Origin: Ectopseudomonas mendocina
GTDB lineage: Bacteria; Pseudomonadota; Gammaproteobacteria; Pseudomonadales; Pseudomonadaceae
DNA: 64,000 nt
Assembly: GCF_008041835.1 (NCBI RefSeq)
Contig: NZ_VRYE01000011.1
Coordinates: 124,001-188,000 of the forward strand
Direction of reading: 5' to 3'
A program made the position numbers and the translations under genes. Each line of letters opens with the position of its first letter. Positions within the stretch are counted from its first letter, which is position 1. Shown piece by piece: positions 37,432-46,287 of this stretch. A model generated the notes under the pieces. It was not told the origin of the DNA and did no database searches. It saw nothing but the letters and a program-made list of their open reading frames with translations.

Positions 37432-38844
37432 ATGAGCGAACAGATTCCCGTACAGGACGTCACCCCTCCCACTTCCAAGAACGCCGGCGTCGATCTCTAC
37501 GCCAGCCGCGAGAAGATCTACACCCGCGCGTTCACGGGCCTGTTCCGCAATCTGCGACTTGCCGGCGGCGCCCTGCTGTTCCTGCTGTTCTTCGGCACCG
37601 TCTGGCTGAACTGGGATGGGCGTCAGGCCGTCTGGTGGAACCTGCCGGAGCGCAAGTTCCACATCTTCGGCGCCACCTACTGGCCGCAGGACTTCATGCT
37701 GCTGTCCTGGCTGCTGATCATCTGCGCCTTCGGCCTGTTCTTCATCACCGTGTTCGCCGGTCGCGTCTGGTGCGGCTATACCTGCCCGCAAAGCGTGTTC
37801 ACCTGGGTGTTCATGTGGGCGGAGAAAGTCACCGAGGGCGACCGCAACCAGCGCATGAAGCTGGACAAGCAGTCCTTGAGCGGCAAGAAATTTACACGCA
37901 AGCTGGCCAAGCACGGCATCTGGGTGGGCGTGTCACTGCTCACCGCCATCACCTTCGTCGGCTACTTCACGCCGATTCGCGACCTGGTCATCGAGATCTT
38001 CACCGGCCAGGCCAGCGGTTGGGCCTATTTCTGGATCGGCTTCTTCACCCTCGCCACCTACGGCAACGCCGGCTACCTGCGCGAGCAGGTGTGCATCTAC
38101 ATGTGCCCCTACGCGCGCTTTCAGAGCGTAATGTTCGACCAGGACACCTTGATCGTCTCCTACGACCCGCGCCGCGGCGAGTTGCGCGGCCCGCGCAAGA
38201 AGGACGCCGACTACAAGGCGCAGGGCCTCGGCGACTGCATCGATTGCAAGATGTGCGTGCAGGTCTGCCCGACCGGTATCGACATCCGTGATGGCCTGCA
38301 GATCGAATGCATCGGCTGTGCCGCCTGCATCGATGCCTGCGACGACATCATGGACAAGATGAACTATCCCAAGGGGCTGATCAGCTACACCACTGAACAC
38401 AACCTGTCCGGGCGCAAGACCCACCTGCTGCGCCCGCGCCTGATCGGCTACGCTGTCGCACTGGTCGCGATGATCGGCCTGTTCGCCTGGGCCGTGGCCA
38501 CTCGTCCGCTGGTGGAACTGGACGTGCTCAAGGATCGCGTACTGTTCCGCGAGAACGAGCGCGGCTACATCGAGAACGTCTACACCCTGAAGATCATGAA
38601 CAAGGCCCAGCGCGACATGACCTACGTGATCACCGCCGACGGTCTCGACGGCCTGGTCTACGAAGGCAAGCGCGAAGTACGGGCACTGGCCGGCGAGGTC
38701 TACTCCTTCCCGGTCGAGCTGTCCATCGCACCGGAAAAACTGCCTTCCAGCGCCAACAACATCGTCTTCCACGTACAATCGGCAGACGACCCCAGTATCA
38801 AGAACGACGCCGACAGCCGTTTCATCGGCCCCAGCGTCCGCTGA
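37432..38844 (+). CDS. ccoG: cbb3 oxidase assembly protein CcoG (RdxA/FixG ferredoxin)
   Basis: Membrane ferredoxin of 470 residues that reduces copper for delivery to the CcoN active site. It has transmembrane helices (ALLFLLFFGTVWLNW, LLSWLLIICAFGLFFITVFA), the membrane motif RVWCGYTCPQSVFTW, two 4Fe-4S clusters (CIDCKMCVQVCPTGIDIRDG and CIGCAACIDACDDIMD) and a C-terminal Ig-like FixG domain. ATG 37432 has no strong ribosome site but fits the family start (MSEQIPVQDVTPP). It is the first gene of ccoGHIS. Confidence 0.95.
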   Translation: MSEQIPVQDVTPPTSKNAGVDLYASREKIYTRAFTGLFRNLRLAGGALLFLLFFGTVWLNWDGRQAVWWNLPERKFHIFGATYWPQDFMLLSWLLIICAFGLFFITVFAGRVWCGYTCPQSVFTWVFMWAEKVTEGDRNQRMKLDKQSLSGKKFTRKLAKHGIWVGVSLLTAITFVGYFTPIRDLVIEIFTGQASGWAYFWIGFFTLATYGNAGYLREQVCIYMCPYARFQSVMFDQDTLIVSYDPRRGELRGPRKKDADYKAQGLGDCIDCKMCVQVCPTGIDIRDGLQIECIGCAACIDACDDIMDKMNYPKGLISYTTEHNLSGRKTHLLRPRLIGYAVALVAMIGLFAWAVATRPLVELDVLKDRVLFRENERGYIENVYTLKIMNKAQRDMTYVITADGLDGLVYEGKREVRALAGEVYSFPVELSIAPEKLPSSANNIVFHVQSADDPSIKNDADSRFIGPSVR

Positions 38845-38857
38845 CGACGGAAAACGC

Positions 38858-39376
38858 ATGAGCGAACACAACACATCGCCAGTCAAACCCTGGTACAAGC
38901 AGTTCTGGCCCTGGTTCATCCTGTTCCTGTTGGGCTACTCGGTGGTGCAGGGGCTGACCCTGCTCACCATCGCCACCAAGAACCCGCCGGGCCTTATTTC
39001 GGATGATTACTACGACGTCGGCAAGGGCATCAACCAGTCGCTGGAACGTGAGAAACTGGCAGAACGCCTGCAGCTGCATGGCGAGCTGGTGCTGGACAAC
39101 ACCACCGGCACCGCGCTGCTGAGCCTGCAGGGCAACAGCCGGCCGCAGCAGATCGTGCTCAACCTGATCTCGCCGACCCAGCCGGAACGTGACCGCCGGG
39201 TGATCCTGCAACCCACTGCTGACGGTCACTACCGTGGTCAGATGGTCGATCAGGTCAGCGGTCGCCGCTTCGTCGAATTGCTCGGCCAGGAAGGCAGCCA
39301 GAACTGGCGCCTGTTCGAGGAAGAAACCATCGCCGATGGCCAGACCATCATGATCGGTGACAATCCCTCCTACTGA
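38858..39376 (+). CDS. ccoH: cbb3 oxidase assembly protein CcoH (FixH)
   Basis: Single-pass membrane protein of 172 residues required for maturation and stability of cbb3 oxidase. It has the FixH N-terminus KPWYKQFWPWFILFLLGYSV and the segment GLISDDYYDVGKGINQSLER, then a periplasmic beta domain. It starts 13 bases after ccoG and ends 8 bases before ccoI. Confidence 0.93.
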   Translation: MSEHNTSPVKPWYKQFWPWFILFLLGYSVVQGLTLLTIATKNPPGLISDDYYDVGKGINQSLEREKLAERLQLHGELVLDNTTGTALLSLQGNSRPQQIVLNLISPTQPERDRRVILQPTADGHYRGQMVDQVSGRRFVELLGQEGSQNWRLFEEETIADGQTIMIGDNPSY

Positions 39377-39384
39377 CCCTGCCG

Positions 39385-41781
39385 ATGCCCGCCCCTACTC
39401 CCTGCTACCACTGTGGCCTGCCGGTGCCTGCCGGCAGTCAGTTCAGTGCCGACGTGCTCGGCCAAGCCCGGCAAATGTGCTGCCCCGGCTGCCAGGCGGT
39501 GGCCGAAGCCATCGTCGCCGGCGGGCTTGAGCACTATTACAGCCATCGCAGCGAAAGTGCCGCCAACCCGCAGGCACTGCCCGCCGAACTGCCTGACGAA
39601 CTGGCGCTCTACGACCGCAGTGACGTGCAGCAGTCTTTCGTCCAGCACGAAGGCGAACTGAGCGAAACCCAATTGCTGATAGAAGGCATCAGTTGCGCCG
39701 CCTGCGGCTGGCTGATCGAAAAGCATCTGCGCGGCCTAGCGGGCGTGGCCGAAGCGCACCTGAACCTGTCCAACCACCGCCTGCAGGTGCGCTGGCAGGA
39801 TAGCCGGATACCCTTGAGCCAACTGCTCGCCGAATTGCGCCGCATTGGCTACGCCGCCCATCCGTGGCGCGCCGACGAGGCGGCCGAGCGCATGGCTGCG
39901 GAGAATCGCCGGCGCATGCGCGAGTTGGGTGTGGCCGGGTTGCTGTGGATGCAGGTGATGATGGCGACCATGGCCACCTGGCCGGAGTTCAACATCGACC
40001 TGTCGCCGGAACTGGACAAGATCCTGCGCTGGACCAGCCTATTCCTCACCACACCTATCGTCTTCTACTGTTGCGGCCAGTTCTTCCGCGGTGCCCTGCG
40101 CGACCTGCGCACGCGCCACCTGACCATGGACTTATCGGTCTCGCTGGCCATTGGCGGCGCCTATGTCGCCGGTATCTGGTCGACCATCACCGGCCAGGGC
40201 GAGCTGTATTTCGACGCGGTGGGCATGTTCGCCCTGTTCCTGCTCGCCGGCCGCTATCTGGAGCGGCGTGCGCGTGAACGCACCGCCGCCGCCACCGCGC
40301 AACTGGTCAAGTTGCTGCCGGCGTCCTGCCTGCGGCTGGATGCCGACGGTCAGAGCCAGCGCATTCTGCTGCGCGAACTGCAGGTCGGCGAACAGGTGCT
40401 GGTGCAGCCCGGTTCGTTGATTCCCGCTGACGGGCGCATCCTTGCCGGCCAGTCCAGCGTCGACGAGTCACTGCTGACGGGTGAATACCTGCCTCAGGCA
40501 CGCGGCATCGGCGACGGCGTCACTGCCGGCACGCTGAATGTCGAAGGCCCGCTGACCGTCGAGGTACAGGCGCTGGGCGATGCCACGCGCCTATCGGCCA
40601 TCGTCCGCCTGCTTGAACGCGCGCAGAGCGAGAAACCTCGCCTGGCAGAGATCGCCGACCGCGTCTCGCAATGGTTCCTGCTGTTCATTCTCGTGGCGGC
40701 TGCCGTGGTCGGCTACGCCTGGTGGGAGATCGACTCCAGCCGCGCCTTCTGGGTCGTGCTCGCCCTGCTCGTGGCCACCTGCCCTTGCGCGCTGGCCCTG
40801 GCCACCCCAACAGCGCTGACCACCGCCACCGGCAGCCTGCACAAGCTGGGCATGCTGCTGACCCGCGGCCATGTGCTCGAAGGCCTCAACCAGGTCGACA
40901 CCCTGGTACTGGACAAGACCGGCACACTGACCGAAGGTCGCCTGACGCTCAAGGCTATCCACCCGCTGCGCGATCTCGACGAGGGCGATTGCCTGGCGCT
41001 GGCGGCTGCACTGGAAAACCGTTCGGAGCACCCCATCGCCCGCGCCTTCAGCCAGGCGCCGCGCGCTGCGCAATCCGTCGACAGCCATCCGGGTCAGGGC
41101 TTGCAGGGCAGCGTCGACGGACGCCTGCTACGCATCGGCGAAGCCAGTTTCGTCTGCGCCCTGAGCGGCCAGACCGCACCACCGATTGCCAGCGAACACG
41201 GCCAGTGGCTGCTGCTGGGCGACGAACAGGGCCCACTGGCCTGGTTCGTCCTCGACGACCGCCTGCGTGAAGACGCGCCGGATCTGATCGCCGCGGCACG
41301 TGCCCGCGGCTGGAACATTCACCTGCTGTCTGGCGACAGCTCGCCGATGGTGGCCGAAGTCGCCCGTCAACTGGGCATCGAAGATGCCCGTGGCGGCCTG
41401 ACTCCGGATGCCAAACTGGCGGTACTCAAACAGCTGCACAGCGAAGGCCGCCGCGTGCTGATGCTTGGCGATGGCGTCAATGATGTACCAGTGCTGGCCG
41501 CTGCCGACATCAGCGTGGCCATGGGTTCGGCCTCGGACCTGGCCAAGACCAGCGCCGATGCGGTGCTACTGTCGAACCGCCTGGGCAGCCTGGTCGATGG
41601 CCTGACACTGGCCAAACGCACGCGCCGTATCATCATCGAAAACCTGGCCTGGGCGACGCTGTACAATGGCCTGGTGCTACCCTTCGCAGCCCTGGGTCTG
41701 ATCACACCGATCTGGGCGGCGGTAGGAATGTCGCTCAGCTCGCTGCTGGTGGTGCTCAATGCGCTGCGCCTGAGTCGTTGA
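39385..41781 (+). CDS. ccoI: Copper-exporting P1B-type ATPase for cbb3 oxidase assembly
   Basis: P-type ATPase of 798 residues (CcoI/FixI) that moves copper towards the periplasm for CcoN. The N-terminus has a CcoI-specific cysteine region (CYHCGLP at 7-13, CCPGC at 32-36) and a metal-binding HMA domain (ISCAACGWLIEKHLRG, about 102-117). Then come eight helices with the CPC metal site (CPCALALATPTALTTATG, near residue 466), the phosphorylation motif DKTGTLTEG (near 510) and GDGVNDVPVLAAADISVAMG. It is the third gene of ccoGHIS. Confidence 0.96.
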   Translation: MPAPTPCYHCGLPVPAGSQFSADVLGQARQMCCPGCQAVAEAIVAGGLEHYYSHRSESAANPQALPAELPDELALYDRSDVQQSFVQHEGELSETQLLIEGISCAACGWLIEKHLRGLAGVAEAHLNLSNHRLQVRWQDSRIPLSQLLAELRRIGYAAHPWRADEAAERMAAENRRRMRELGVAGLLWMQVMMATMATWPEFNIDLSPELDKILRWTSLFLTTPIVFYCCGQFFRGALRDLRTRHLTMDLSVSLAIGGAYVAGIWSTITGQGELYFDAVGMFALFLLAGRYLERRARERTAAATAQLVKLLPASCLRLDADGQSQRILLRELQVGEQVLVQPGSLIPADGRILAGQSSVDESLLTGEYLPQARGIGDGVTAGTLNVEGPLTVEVQALGDATRLSAIVRLLERAQSEKPRLAEIADRVSQWFLLFILVAAAVVGYAWWEIDSSRAFWVVLALLVATCPCALALATPTALTTATGSLHKLGMLLTRGHVLEGLNQVDTLVLDKTGTLTEGRLTLKAIHPLRDLDEGDCLALAAALENRSEHPIARAFSQAPRAAQSVDSHPGQGLQGSVDGRLLRIGEASFVCALSGQTAPPIASEHGQWLLLGDEQGPLAWFVLDDRLREDAPDLIAAARARGWNIHLLSGDSSPMVAEVARQLGIEDARGGLTPDAKLAVLKQLHSEGRRVLMLGDGVNDVPVLAAADISVAMGSASDLAKTSADAVLLSNRLGSLVDGLTLAKRTRRIIIENLAWATLYNGLVLPFAALGLITPIWAAVGMSLSSLLVVLNALRLSR

Positions 41782-41827
41782 TGCCAACCAGTTTGCCCCC
41801 ACAGGCTGCCCTTACACGAGAGATGCC

Positions 41828-42034
41828 ATGTCCGCCCTGTACATCCTGATTCCCGTTGCCATCGCCCTGGTCGGCTTCGCCATCTGGCTGTTCTTCTGGG
41901 CCGTGGACAGCGGCCAGTACGACGACCTCGACGGGCCGGCACACAGCATTCTGTTCGACGACGAAGATCCATTGCACAAGGCTGGCGTCGAACAGGTCGA
42001 AGAGCAGAACAGGCAGGACAAGCCCGATGCCTGA
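41828..42034 (+). CDS. ccoS: cbb3 oxidase maturation protein CcoS
   Basis: Small single-pass membrane protein of 68 residues needed for cofactor insertion into cbb3 oxidase. It has a helix (MSALYILIPVAIALVGFAIW) then the CcoS motif FFWAVDSGQYDDLDGPAHSI and FDDEDP. GAGAGA lies before ATG 41828. It overlaps the next gene by 8 bases. Confidence 0.94.
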   Translation: MSALYILIPVAIALVGFAIWLFFWAVDSGQYDDLDGPAHSILFDDEDPLHKAGVEQVEEQNRQDKPDA

Positions 42035-42710
42035 ACTGGCGCCACTGCTGGTATCGGCGCTGATTCTCGGCCTGCTCGGCGGCGGCCATTGCCTGGGTAT
42101 GTGCGGCGGCCTGATGGGCGCCCTGACCCTGGCGATTCCCCCCGAACAACGCAGCAGACGCCTGCAACTGCTATTGGCCTACAACCTCGGACGCATCCTC
42201 AGCTACGCGCTGGCAGGGTTGCTCCTGGGGCTGGCCGGTTGGGTCGTGGCCGGCAGCCAGGCCGAGGTCATCATGCGCACGCTGGCGGCGCTGCTGCTGA
42301 TCGCCATGGGTCTTTATCTTGCCGGCTGGTGGAGCGGACTGACGCGCATCGAAGCACTGGGCCGTGGCCTGTGGCGACACATTCAACCCCTGACACGCCG
42401 CTTCATGCCGGTCACAAGCATCCCCAAGGCAGTGGTGCTGGGTGGTCTCTGGGGCTGGTTACCGTGCGGGCTGGTGTACAGCACCCTGCTGTGGGCCTCG
42501 AGCCAGGGCAATGCCGTCAACAGTGCCCTGCTGATGCTGGCCTTTGGCCTGGGCACCTGGCCGGTGCTGCTGGCCACCGGTCTGGCGGCAGAACGCATCA
42601 CCGCGCTGCTGCGCAAACGCGGCGTGCGCATGGCGGGTGGCCTGCTGGTCATCCTGTTCGGCATCTGGACCCTGCCCGGCCCACACCAGCACTGGCTGAT
42701 GGGTCACTGA
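42027..42710 (+). CDS. Sulfite exporter TauE/SafE family (CcdA-like) membrane protein of the cco cluster
   Basis: Six-helix inner-membrane protein of 227 residues. It starts MPELAPLLVSALILGLLGGG and carries the motif GGHCLGMCGGLMGAL plus a mid-protein GLWGWLPCGLVYSTLLWASS. The paired cysteine segments resemble the CcdA/ScsB-like group, and the gene regularly sits between ccoS and hemN, so a role in copper or cytochrome maturation (as in CcoA-neighbour genes) is more likely than sulfite export. It overlaps ccoS by 8 bases. Confidence 0.85.
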   Translation: MPELAPLLVSALILGLLGGGHCLGMCGGLMGALTLAIPPEQRSRRLQLLLAYNLGRILSYALAGLLLGLAGWVVAGSQAEVIMRTLAALLLIAMGLYLAGWWSGLTRIEALGRGLWRHIQPLTRRFMPVTSIPKAVVLGGLWGWLPCGLVYSTLLWASSQGNAVNSALLMLAFGLGTWPVLLATGLAAERITALLRKRGVRMAGGLLVILFGIWTLPGPHQHWLMGH

Positions 42711-42713
42711 CAC

Positions 42714-42771
42714 GTAGCCCGGATGCAATCCGGGGAACCCTGCAGAGCCTCCCCGGATTGCACCCGGCTAC
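42714..42771. repeat. Pseudomonas-type GTAGCCCGGATGCAATCCGG inverted repeat
   Basis: GTAGCCCGGATGCAATCCGG (42714-42733) faces its near-complement ending GGCTAC at 42771 across a short spacer. This dispersed palindrome is common between genes in Pseudomonas. Here it starts three bases after the TauE/SafE-type gene and may end the ccoGHIS transcript. Confidence 0.7.
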
Positions 42772-42804
42772 GCAGCGACAACGCATCCGCCGCTCAACAC
42801 GCCC

Positions 42805-42818
42805 TTGATTCAGGTCAA
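42805..42818 (+). promoter_or_regulatory. ANR/FNR box upstream of hemN
   Basis: TTGATTCAGGTCAA, 59 bases before the hemN start; the left arm is the exact consensus. It agrees with the ANR dependence of hemN in P. aeruginosa. Confidence 0.8.
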
Positions 42819-42876
42819 GGCCATCCCCTGCGCGCATCCCTAGACTGGCAACACAGCCTGTCCAGGATTATTTCCC

Positions 42877-44259
42877 ATGCTCGACACCCTCCAGTGGGAT
42901 ACCGACCTGATCCGCCGCTACGATCTCGCCGGTCCGCGTTACACCTCCTACCCGACCGCCGTACAGTTTCACGACGACATCGGCCAGTTCGATCTGCTGC
43001 ACGCGTTGCGCGACAGCCGCAAGGCCGGGCGTCCGCTGTCGCTGTACGTGCACGTACCGTTCTGCGCGCACATCTGTTACTACTGTGCCTGCAACAAAGT
43101 CATCACCAAGGATCGTGGCCGTGCCCTGCCTTATCTGGAAAAGCTCGAGCGGGAAATCGAGATCATCAGCCGCTACATCGATCGCAACCAGCCAATCGAG
43201 CAACTGCATTTCGGTGGCGGCACGCCAACTTTCCTCAGCCATGACGAGCTGCGCCGCCTGATGCAGCACCTACGCCAGCACTTCAACCTGCTGGATGACG
43301 ATTCCGGCGATTACAGCATCGAGATCGATCCGCGCGAGGCCGACTGGTCGACCATGGGCCTGCTGCGCGAACTGGGCTTCAATCGTGTCAGCCTGGGCGT
43401 GCAAGATCTCGATCCCGAGGTGCAACGCGCGGTCAACCGCCTGCAAACCCTGGAGGAAACCCGCGCCATCGTCGAGGCAGCGCGCACCCTGCAGTTTCGC
43501 TCGGTAAACATCGACCTGATCTACGGCCTGCCCAAGCAAACGCCTGAGCGCTTCGCTCGCACCGTGGCCGAAATCATTGCCCTGCAACCGGATCGTCTGT
43601 CGCTGTTCAACTACGCGCACCTGCCCGAGCGCTTCATGCCGCAACGGCGCATCAGCGCCGATGACCTGCCCAGCCCGGCGGACAAGCTGGCCATGCTGCA
43701 GGCCAGCATCGAGCAGCTGACCCGCGCCGGCTATCGCTACATCGGCATGGATCACTTCGCCCTGCCCGACGATGAACTGGCCATCGCTCAGGAAGAAGGC
43801 ACGCTGCAACGCAACTTCCAGGGCTACACCACCCACGGCCATTGCGACCTGATCGGCCTGGGCGTATCCGCCATCAGCCAGATCGGCGACCTGTACAGCC
43901 AGAACGACAGCGATATCACCAGTTACCAGCAGACCCTGGGCAATGGCCAGTTGGCGACGCGCCGCGGCCTGCATTGCAATGCCGACGACCGCCTGCGTCG
44001 CGCCGTGATTCAGCAACTGATCTGCCATTTCCAACTGCGTTTCGACGACATCGAGCAAACGCATGGCGTGGTGTTCCGTGATTATTTCTGCGCCCTGTGG
44101 CCGGAGCTGGAGCAACTCGCGGCTGACGGCCTGATCAGCCTCGACGCTCAGGGTATTGAAGTGCGCCCGGCCGGGCGCCTACTGGTGCGTTCGCTGTGCA
44201 TGCTGTTCGATCGTTATCTCAACGATCAGGTGCGCCAGCGCTTCTCGCGGGTGATCTGA
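42877..44259 (+). CDS. hemN: Oxygen-independent coproporphyrinogen III dehydrogenase
   Basis: Radical-SAM enzyme of 460 residues that decarboxylates coproporphyrinogen III without oxygen, in haem synthesis. The 4Fe-4S site is CAHICYYCACN (CxxxCxxC), followed by the SAM segment LHFGGGTPTFLSHDEL. The HemN-specific N-terminus (DLIRRYDLAGPRYTSYPTA) and C-terminal HemN domain (VIQQLICHFQLRFDDIE) distinguish it from HemW. The ANR box at 42805 couples haem supply to low oxygen. Confidence 0.96.
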   Translation: MLDTLQWDTDLIRRYDLAGPRYTSYPTAVQFHDDIGQFDLLHALRDSRKAGRPLSLYVHVPFCAHICYYCACNKVITKDRGRALPYLEKLEREIEIISRYIDRNQPIEQLHFGGGTPTFLSHDELRRLMQHLRQHFNLLDDDSGDYSIEIDPREADWSTMGLLRELGFNRVSLGVQDLDPEVQRAVNRLQTLEETRAIVEAARTLQFRSVNIDLIYGLPKQTPERFARTVAEIIALQPDRLSLFNYAHLPERFMPQRRISADDLPSPADKLAMLQASIEQLTRAGYRYIGMDHFALPDDELAIAQEEGTLQRNFQGYTTHGHCDLIGLGVSAISQIGDLYSQNDSDITSYQQTLGNGQLATRRGLHCNADDRLRRAVIQQLICHFQLRFDDIEQTHGVVFRDYFCALWPELEQLAADGLISLDAQGIEVRPAGRLLVRSLCMLFDRYLNDQVRQRFSRVI

Positions 44260-44266
44260 GCCGGGC

Positions 44267-44292
44267 AAGCGCCCGTTCCGTTACGGGCGCTT
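44267..44292. terminator. Hairpin between convergent hemN and the 147-residue gene
   Basis: Perfect 10-bp stem AAGCGCCCGT/ACGGGCGCTT with a 6-base loop. Flanking T and A tracts are short, so termination may be partial. It sits between two converging genes. Confidence 0.6.
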
Positions 44293-44293
44293 C

Positions 44294-44737
44294 TCAACTC
44301 ATCGCCAGCAGGCTCGCAGCCTGCATCTGCTCGCTGGAAAGGCCATTGTCACGCATCAACTTGATCAGCTGGGCGTTGGCCGAAGTCAGCGCACTGTTGA
44401 GCGAGGCCAGCTCGGTCTGCAGCCCTTCCAACTGCTGACGCTTGCCCTCGGCGTCAAGCCTCTGGTCGCTCATGATGGCCTCGATCTGCGCCTGTTTCTC
44501 GACGATCTGTGCACGCAGCTCGCGGATCATCTTGAGCAGATCCCTGATCGCCTGAGGCAGGTCGCTATCGTCGATATCTTGATGCTTCTCAGACCTGGTC
44601 GACATGCCCTTGCCCAGCTCGGACAGGCTCACGCGCAATCCTTCGCGACGCTCCTGCGCAGTTCGTTCAGCCGTGCTGAACTGTCGTTGAACACCCTGAG
44701 CCAGATTCTTCAGTGAACCCAGCGAAGCGATGCGCAT
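44294..44737 (-). CDS. Hypothetical coiled-coil protein (PA1545-like position)
   Basis: A 147-residue soluble protein I cannot assign. The second half is strongly heptad-like (LKMIRELRAQIVEKQAQIEA, LEGLQTELASLNSALTSANA), predicting a coiled coil. The first 50 residues are basic. No signal peptide or catalytic motif is seen. It occupies the hemN-anr gap on the opposite strand, as PA1545 does in PAO1, so it is probably a conserved Pseudomonas gene. Confidence 0.7.
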   Translation of the reverse strand: MRIASLGSLKNLAQGVQRQFSTAERTAQERREGLRVSLSELGKGMSTRSEKHQDIDDSDLPQAIRDLLKMIRELRAQIVEKQAQIEAIMSDQRLDAEGKRQQLEGLQTELASLNSALTSANAQLIKLMRDNGLSSEQMQAASLLAMS

Positions 44738-44887
44738 TACCCTGCTCCCTGCCTTGATCTATCATCTCAGGGTCACATCGGCAGGCCGGGATCAAACTTG
44801 AGCAAGCAGTCAGGCTTGCATGGCTGGTCGCAAACCCGCCCCTGCTGTACCCTAAGCGCCATTGCGTATCTATCAGGAAGCTGAACG

Positions 44888-45622
44888 ATGTCCGAGAGCA
44901 TTAAGCTGCGTACGCAGCACCAAGCCCATTGCAAGGATTGCAGCCTGGCCAGCTTGTGCCTCCCGCTCTCGCTGAACATGGAAGACATGGACGCCCTCGA
45001 CGACATCGTCAAGCGTGGTCGACCGCTGAAAAAAGGCGAATTCCTGTTCCGTCAGGGTGATTCCTTCGGCTCCGTATTCGCCGTGCGTTCCGGCGCGCTG
45101 AAAACCTTCAGCTTGAGCGATGGCGGCGAAGAGCAGATAACCGGCTTCCACCTGCCCAGCGAGCTGGTCGGCCTGTCCGGGGTCGACGGCGAGCGCTACC
45201 CGGTCTCGGCACAGGCGCTGGAAACCACCTCGGTCTGCGAGATTCCCTTCGAGCGCCTTGACGACCTGGCCCTGCAACTGCCGCAGCTGCGCCGCCAACT
45301 GATGCGCATCATGAGCCGTGAGATCCGCGACGATCAGCAGATGATGCTGCTGCTGTCGAAGAAAACCGCCGACGAACGCATCGCCACTTTCCTGGTCAAC
45401 CTCTCTGCCCGCTTCCGCGCGCGCGGCTTCTCGGCCAACCAGTTCCGCCTGGCCATGTCACGCAACGAAATTGGTAACTATTTGGGTCTTGCGGTCGAGA
45501 CGGTGTCTCGCGTATTTACCCGCTTCCAACAGAACAAGCTGCTCGAAGCCGAAGGCAAGGAAGTCCACATCCTCGACCCGATCGAGTTGTGTGCATTGGC
45601 CGGTGGCAATCTCGACGTTTGA
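44888..45622 (+). CDS. anr: Oxygen-sensing transcriptional regulator Anr (FNR family)
   Basis: CRP/FNR-family activator of 244 residues that binds TTGAT-N4-ATCAA sites when its oxygen-labile 4Fe-4S cluster is intact. The four ligands are visible: C15, C18 and C24 in [11 protein letters not shown], and C117 in TTSVCEIPF. The sensor beta-barrel is typical, and the helix-turn-helix [20 protein letters not shown] (about 190-209) carries the FNR-type recognition residues E, S and R. Three candidate targets (ccoN2, ccoG, hemN) lie within 15 kb upstream. GGAAG precedes ATG 44888. Confidence 0.97.
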   Translation: MSESIKLRTQHQAHCKDCSLASLCLPLSLNMEDMDALDDIVKRGRPLKKGEFLFRQGDSFGSVFAVRSGALKTFSLSDGGEEQITGFHLPSELVGLSGVDGERYPVSAQALETTSVCEIPFERLDDLALQLPQLRRQLMRIMSREIRDDQQMMLLLSKKTADERIATFLVNLSARFRARGFSANQFRLAMSRNEIGNYLGLAVETVSRVFTRFQQNKLLEAEGKEVHILDPIELCALAGGNLDV

Positions 45623-45665
45623 GTTCGCACGGCTTTCGCGGGCTCAACGCCTTTAGGACCCCACG

Positions 45666-46214
45666 ATGATCTTTGACGAATTCAGCATCAAGACCCTGAT
45701 CCGCCCGGTGGCAGACTTCCCCAAACCGGGCGTGGTGTTTCGCGACATCACCCCGCTGTTCCAGTCGCCGCGCGCCCTGCGCATGGTCGCCGACAGTTTC
45801 ATCCAGCGCTATGTGGAGGTTGAATTCAGCCATATCGGCGCCATGGATGCGCGCGGTTTTCTCATCGGTTCGATCATCGCCTATGAACTGAACAAGCCGC
45901 TGGTGCTGTTTCGCAAACAGGGCAAGCTGCCGGCGGATGTGCTCAGCGAGGGCTACCAGACCGAGTACGGCGAAGCGTTCCTGGAAATACACAATGACAG
46001 CCTCTGCGAAGGCGACTCGGTACTGATCTTCGATGACCTGATCGCTACCGGCGGCACCCTGATCGCCGCAGCCAACCTGGTGCGACGCATGCGCGCCGCG
46101 GTCTTCGAGGCCGCCGCGATCATCGACCTGCCGGAGCTGGGCGGCTCGCAGAAACTGCAGGACGCAGGCATTCCCACCTTCACCCTGACTGCCTTCGCCC
46201 TCGACGATCGCTAA
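45666..46214 (+). CDS. apt: Adenine phosphoribosyltransferase
   Basis: Purine salvage enzyme of 182 residues; makes AMP from adenine and PRPP. It shows the N-terminal [15 protein letters not shown] and [28 protein letters not shown], the PRPP-binding loop [18 protein letters not shown] and [10 protein letters not shown]. It follows anr by 43 bases on the same strand, the same order as in PAO1. Confidence 0.96.
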   Translation: MIFDEFSIKTLIRPVADFPKPGVVFRDITPLFQSPRALRMVADSFIQRYVEVEFSHIGAMDARGFLIGSIIAYELNKPLVLFRKQGKLPADVLSEGYQTEYGEAFLEIHNDSLCEGDSVLIFDDLIATGGTLIAAANLVRRMRAAVFEAAAIIDLPELGGSQKLQDAGIPTFTLTAFALDDR

Positions 46215-46287
46215 GCCGTCACGCCCGCCGACCGGCCACTGCGACGCGGGCCCTGCCAGGCCTCACTACAGCCATAGCCAGACTCCC

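Noticed and set aside
41367-42167. 266-codon minus-strand frame opposite the end of ccoI and ccoS
   Set aside because: Shadow of ccoI, ccoS and the following membrane gene.
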